From: Zopfochytrium polystomum
Taxonomy: Eukaryota; Chytridiomycota; Chytridiomycetes; Chytridiales; Chytridiaceae
Reading direction: 5' to 3'
Length of the DNA stretch: 64,000 nucleotides
Assembly (NCBI GenBank): GCA_025765615.1
Contig: JAIVFJ010000009.1
Coordinates: 62,001-126,000 of the forward strand
Shown: positions 61,321 to 64,000 of the stretch, piece by piece
Numbering within the stretch: the stretch's first letter is position 1
How the letters are laid out: the number at the start of each line of letters is the position of its first letter
Translations under genes and position numbers: made by a program
Notes under the pieces: model-generated
Seen by the model: only the letters and a program-made list of their open reading frames with translations
What the model was told of the DNA's origin: nothing
Databases searched by the model: none

Positions 61321-63178
61321 TTAGATCACGGTGCTGCTGCTGCTGGTGCTGGCGCCGCAGGTGTACTGATAAACGGTAAGGCGAGCGACATCACCGCAGA
61401 TCTGGTGGATGTCGTCCTTGCATGGCAGAATGCACGACGAGTCGGAGGTTTTGGTCACAGAGGCGAGGTCGTTTGTGCAGAAGCACTCGCCAAAGTTTTC
61501 TGTCCCGGCGTATGCGTAACCAGCGGCGGCGCAGGAGGCAGTGCAGGCCTGGTTGCTGTTGCCCTTGCTGGCACGGTAGGGGAATGAACGTGGGTTCACC
61601 GTGTCGACGTAACATCCAACAGAAGACCAGCAGTCGATGGCAGGAGCAGTCGGGGTGAAGGGAGCGACCGTTGTGGACTTGTAGACTGTGAGGAAGCCGG
61701 CGCCGCCGCACGTACCGGGCGCAGCTTCGCAGTAGTCATTGCAGGAGGCAGCCGACGCGGGGGTGGATGGAGCAACACTTCCGCACCAGCACTCTCCGTA
61801 GTACTCAGTACCTGCGAATGGGAAGCCAAGAGCACCGCAGGCAGCAGTGCAACCGGTGTTGTTTCAGGTGCGAGCCAGCACCGTATGGAAGAGTACGGTC
61901 GGGTTGCAGCGTATCAACAAAGCAGCCAATGTTGTCGTATCCAGGGATGGACGGGTTCACGGTGGTCGAGTAAACAGTGAGAGCTGCGTTGTCGCCGCAG
62001 ACCTCCTTGATGTTTCCGTTGCACGGCATGGTGCAGCTCGAGTCCGGGAGCTTCGCAAGCCCAGCAATGGAGTTGCTGCAGAAGCACTCACCGAAGTGCT
62101 CAGTTCCGAAGTACAGGTAACCGTCCTTGGCGCAGGCCGCAGCGCAGACCTCGTTAGTCGTGTTGGAGACGCCTTCGCGCTTGGGAAAAGAGCGAGGGTT
62201 AACGGCGTCCGCGTAGCACCCACGGTAAGCCCATGAGTCGATCTTTGGCGGGGACGGGGTCCACAACGACACGGTTTGAGACTGGTAGAGAGTAAGACGG
62301 CCATTTCCGCCGCAGTAGCCGGCACCGTTGTTGCAAGGAGTGCTGCACTCTGACTCGGAGTCAGCCTTGTCCGGAAGGACGCTGCCGCAGTAGCATTCGC
62401 CGTAGTATTCGGTACCGGCCAAGGGGAAACCAAGCGCGGAGCAAGCCGCCACGCACTGCCCATTGTTCAAGTTGCTGCCGACACTAACAGGCAGCGAGTG
62501 CGTGGGTTGAAGCGCGTCAACGTAGCAGCCCTTGTAGTCCCAGCCGGCGATGGTCGGGTTGACGGTGGATTGAAAGACGGTGAGCAGAGCGTTGTCACCG
62601 CAGACCTGGTGAACATCTCCAAGACAGGGCATGGCGCACCCCGAAGTCTTGGTCAATCCCACGACGGAATTGGAGCAGTAGCACTCGCCAAAGTGTTCGG
62701 TTCCGGCGAAGGCGAAGCCCTTTGACACGCACTCGGCTAGCGCAGGCCTGGTTGGTGGTCGACTTGCCGGAGACGCCCGAGGTGTAGTTGAACGAGCGAG
62801 GGGTCAACGTGTCGACGTAGCATCCGCGCGAAACAAAGCTGGAGATGGACGGCACGGAGGGGGTGAAGGTGGAGCCCTTGGTGTAGACGGTCAGGCGCTG
62901 CGAGCCTCCGCAGAGCTGAGCCGAGTCGGCCTTGCAGGGGAACGAGCACTCGGCGGTGGCGTTGGCGGCCTTGGTCTTTGGCAGGGAGGTGCCGCAGTAG
63001 CACTCGCCGTAGTATTCTGTGCCGGCGACGGGGAAGCCGAGGGCGCCGCACGCGTCGGCGCAGGCCTGGTTGGTCAGGTCGACGCCAGCGGGGTAAGGCA
63101 GCGAGCGCGCGTTTGTTGCCGACAAGGCGTCGACGTAGCAGTTGGAGTAGGACCAACCGCCCGACAGAACGGCTGTGC

Positions 63179-63231
<53 letters not shown>

Positions 63232-63305
63232 TGAGTCAGACAGTTGGGACGGCCGATGCGATGCAGACAAACAAACCCAAACACGCGCCACTTACCGACA
63301 GACAT
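61321..63305 (-). CDS. Six-WSC-domain protein 2 (two +1 breaks)
   Basis: Paralog of the gene at 47.8-50.1 kb with the same six-unit, three-times-two WSC layout. Most of the body is one open exon, unlike paralog 1, which has four internal introns. After the start, units read SYSNCYVDALS..., RGCYVDTLTPRSF, KGCYVDALQPTHSLP, RGCYADAVNPRSF, IGCFVDTLQPDRTLP and a last VNPRSFPYRASKGNSN unit, ending GASTSSSSTVI with TAA at 61,321-61,323. No membrane anchor follows. ATG 63,305 has good context (AAACAATATG). It is followed either by an intron from GTAAGT or by an in-frame (CT)n stretch encoding Leu-Ser repeats. Extra bases lie near 61,862-61,864 and 62,738-62,739; paralog 1 is clean at these points. 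It probably is a secreted wall- or glycan-binding protein. Confidence 0.88.
63183..63228 (+). repeat. (GA)n microsatellite at the 5' end of WSC gene 2
   Basis: A 46-nt pure GA repeat (CT on the gene strand) lies between the start codon and the first WSC unit. It is intronic if the GTAAGT...CACAG intron is used, or codes for (Leu-Ser)n if not. Confidence 0.95.
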
Positions 63306-63375
63306 ATTGTTTGCTCCTTTTGGAAAAATGGGAAGGGGATTGGTTTGTGATGGGGAGAGAGAGATGTCGCGGCTC

Positions 63376-63383
63376 TTTATATA
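63376..63383 (-). promoter_or_regulatory. TATA box of WSC gene 2
   Basis: TATATAAA on the minus strand about 73 nt upstream of the ATG at 63,305, in the right orientation and spacing. Confidence 0.6.
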
Positions 63384-64000
63384 CGCTGTGCGCAGTGGCC
63401 GAGGAAGACAAAAGCAAGGAGAACAAAAAAAGCCGATCTGTCGATCAGCATCTTGGCCAACAGACAGAAAGAGAGACAGACAGAAAGAACCATGAGACAG
63501 AAAAAACAGGAGCTAGGGGAATGAAAATTCATGTAAAAATTTTTGTTTCTCCCCGTCCCCGTTTCATTTGCTGGCGCACCGCTGCCACTCACTGACCAAC
63601 TGACAGCCAGTCTCGCTCCCTCGGCTCGGCCTTTGTCTCGCGAAAGCGGATTGGTTCCCGCCTTAGTCCACATGCGGTGGGCTCTTCTAAACAGAACAAA
63701 AAATGACACCGGATGGGGGAGACTGCAAGCTCAGCCGTCAAAAAAAAAAAAAAAAGAAAAAAAAAAAGAAAAGAAAAAGAGGATCCCCAAAAGCGATAAG
63801 GGGACGGATCGAAAGGGGCCAGCACACCAGAGGGCTGAATCGACCGAGCATTGAACAGCAACAGCAACCGCCCCTGAACAGAAGAACAAACAAACAAACT
63901 CACAAGAACAACAACCAGTCCCGGCTGGCTGTGGATATCATTTATGACTGTTTTCTGCCTGTGTGTGTGTGTGTGGGCATGGGTCCGTCCGTGACCGAAA
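63384..64000. other. Upstream region of WSC gene 2
   Basis: No gene supported. It has interrupted A runs (63,740-63,780) and a short (GT)n at about 63,960-63,974. Confidence 0.5.

Overview
The window is nuclear DNA from a fungus. Genes are dense and intron-rich: most introns are 40-60 nt with GT-AG ends. The recognisable products are fungal or opisthokont: pyruvate carboxylase, exocyst Sec3, a Ugo1-like carrier, a large fungal GT2 glycosyltransferase, Per1, the SAGA subunit Spt8, cullin-4, a UCH deubiquitinase, Ost2/DAD1 and multi-WSC-domain proteins. Cullin-4 and a Ki-67-type FHA protein point away from budding yeasts. A chytrid-like or other early-diverging fungus is my inference, not something proved here.

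Layout: 1-1163 (+) is the 3' part of a long-chain acyl-CoA synthetase. 2.1-6.5 kb (-) is pyruvate carboxylase. 7.2-8.3 kb is a decayed Tc1/mariner element. 8.6-12.7 kb (-) is SEC3. 13.1-13.8 kb (-) encodes a small GPI-type wall protein. 14.5-16.4 kb (-) is a Ugo1-like carrier, followed by an AAAP amino-acid transporter (16.6-19.6 kb, -). 20.4-21.5 kb (+) holds poorly resolved exons around a long poly-T. 22.9-26.2 kb (+) is the GT2 enzyme, convergent with CUL4 (27.0-30.3 kb, -). Then come PER1 (-), SPT8 (+), UCH (-) and a second acyl-CoA synthetase (37.1-39.5 kb, -), which is an inverted near-copy of the first. 40.5-41.5 kb (-) encodes a secreted basic protein, and 42.6-45.7 kb (-) an FHA/PP1-docking protein. 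OST2 (+) follows. Next are a six-WSC protein (47.8-50.1 kb, -), a divergent Hsp70 (52.1-54.5 kb, -) with a decayed partial copy of its 3' end, an unrecognised protein (56.1-57.7 kb, -), a signal-anchored protein with a histone-H1-like tail (58.2-59.9 kb, +) and a second six-WSC protein (61.3-63.3 kb, -).

No operon logic applies. Functional themes are surface and secretion (WSC, GPI protein, Per1, Ost2, GT2, Sec3), ubiquitin (CUL4, UCH), transcription/chromosome biology (Spt8, FHA protein) and core metabolism (pyruvate carboxylase, acyl-CoA synthetase).

The most striking global signal concerns the reading frames. About twenty otherwise well-conserved junctions across at least nine genes need exactly one nucleotide to be skipped (+1), and I found no clear case needing -1. 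Other genes (pyruvate carboxylase, transporter, GT2, Per1, Spt8, UCH, FHA protein) read cleanly. Either the assembly carries insertion-biased consensus errors, or the organism tolerates or uses +1 frameshifting.
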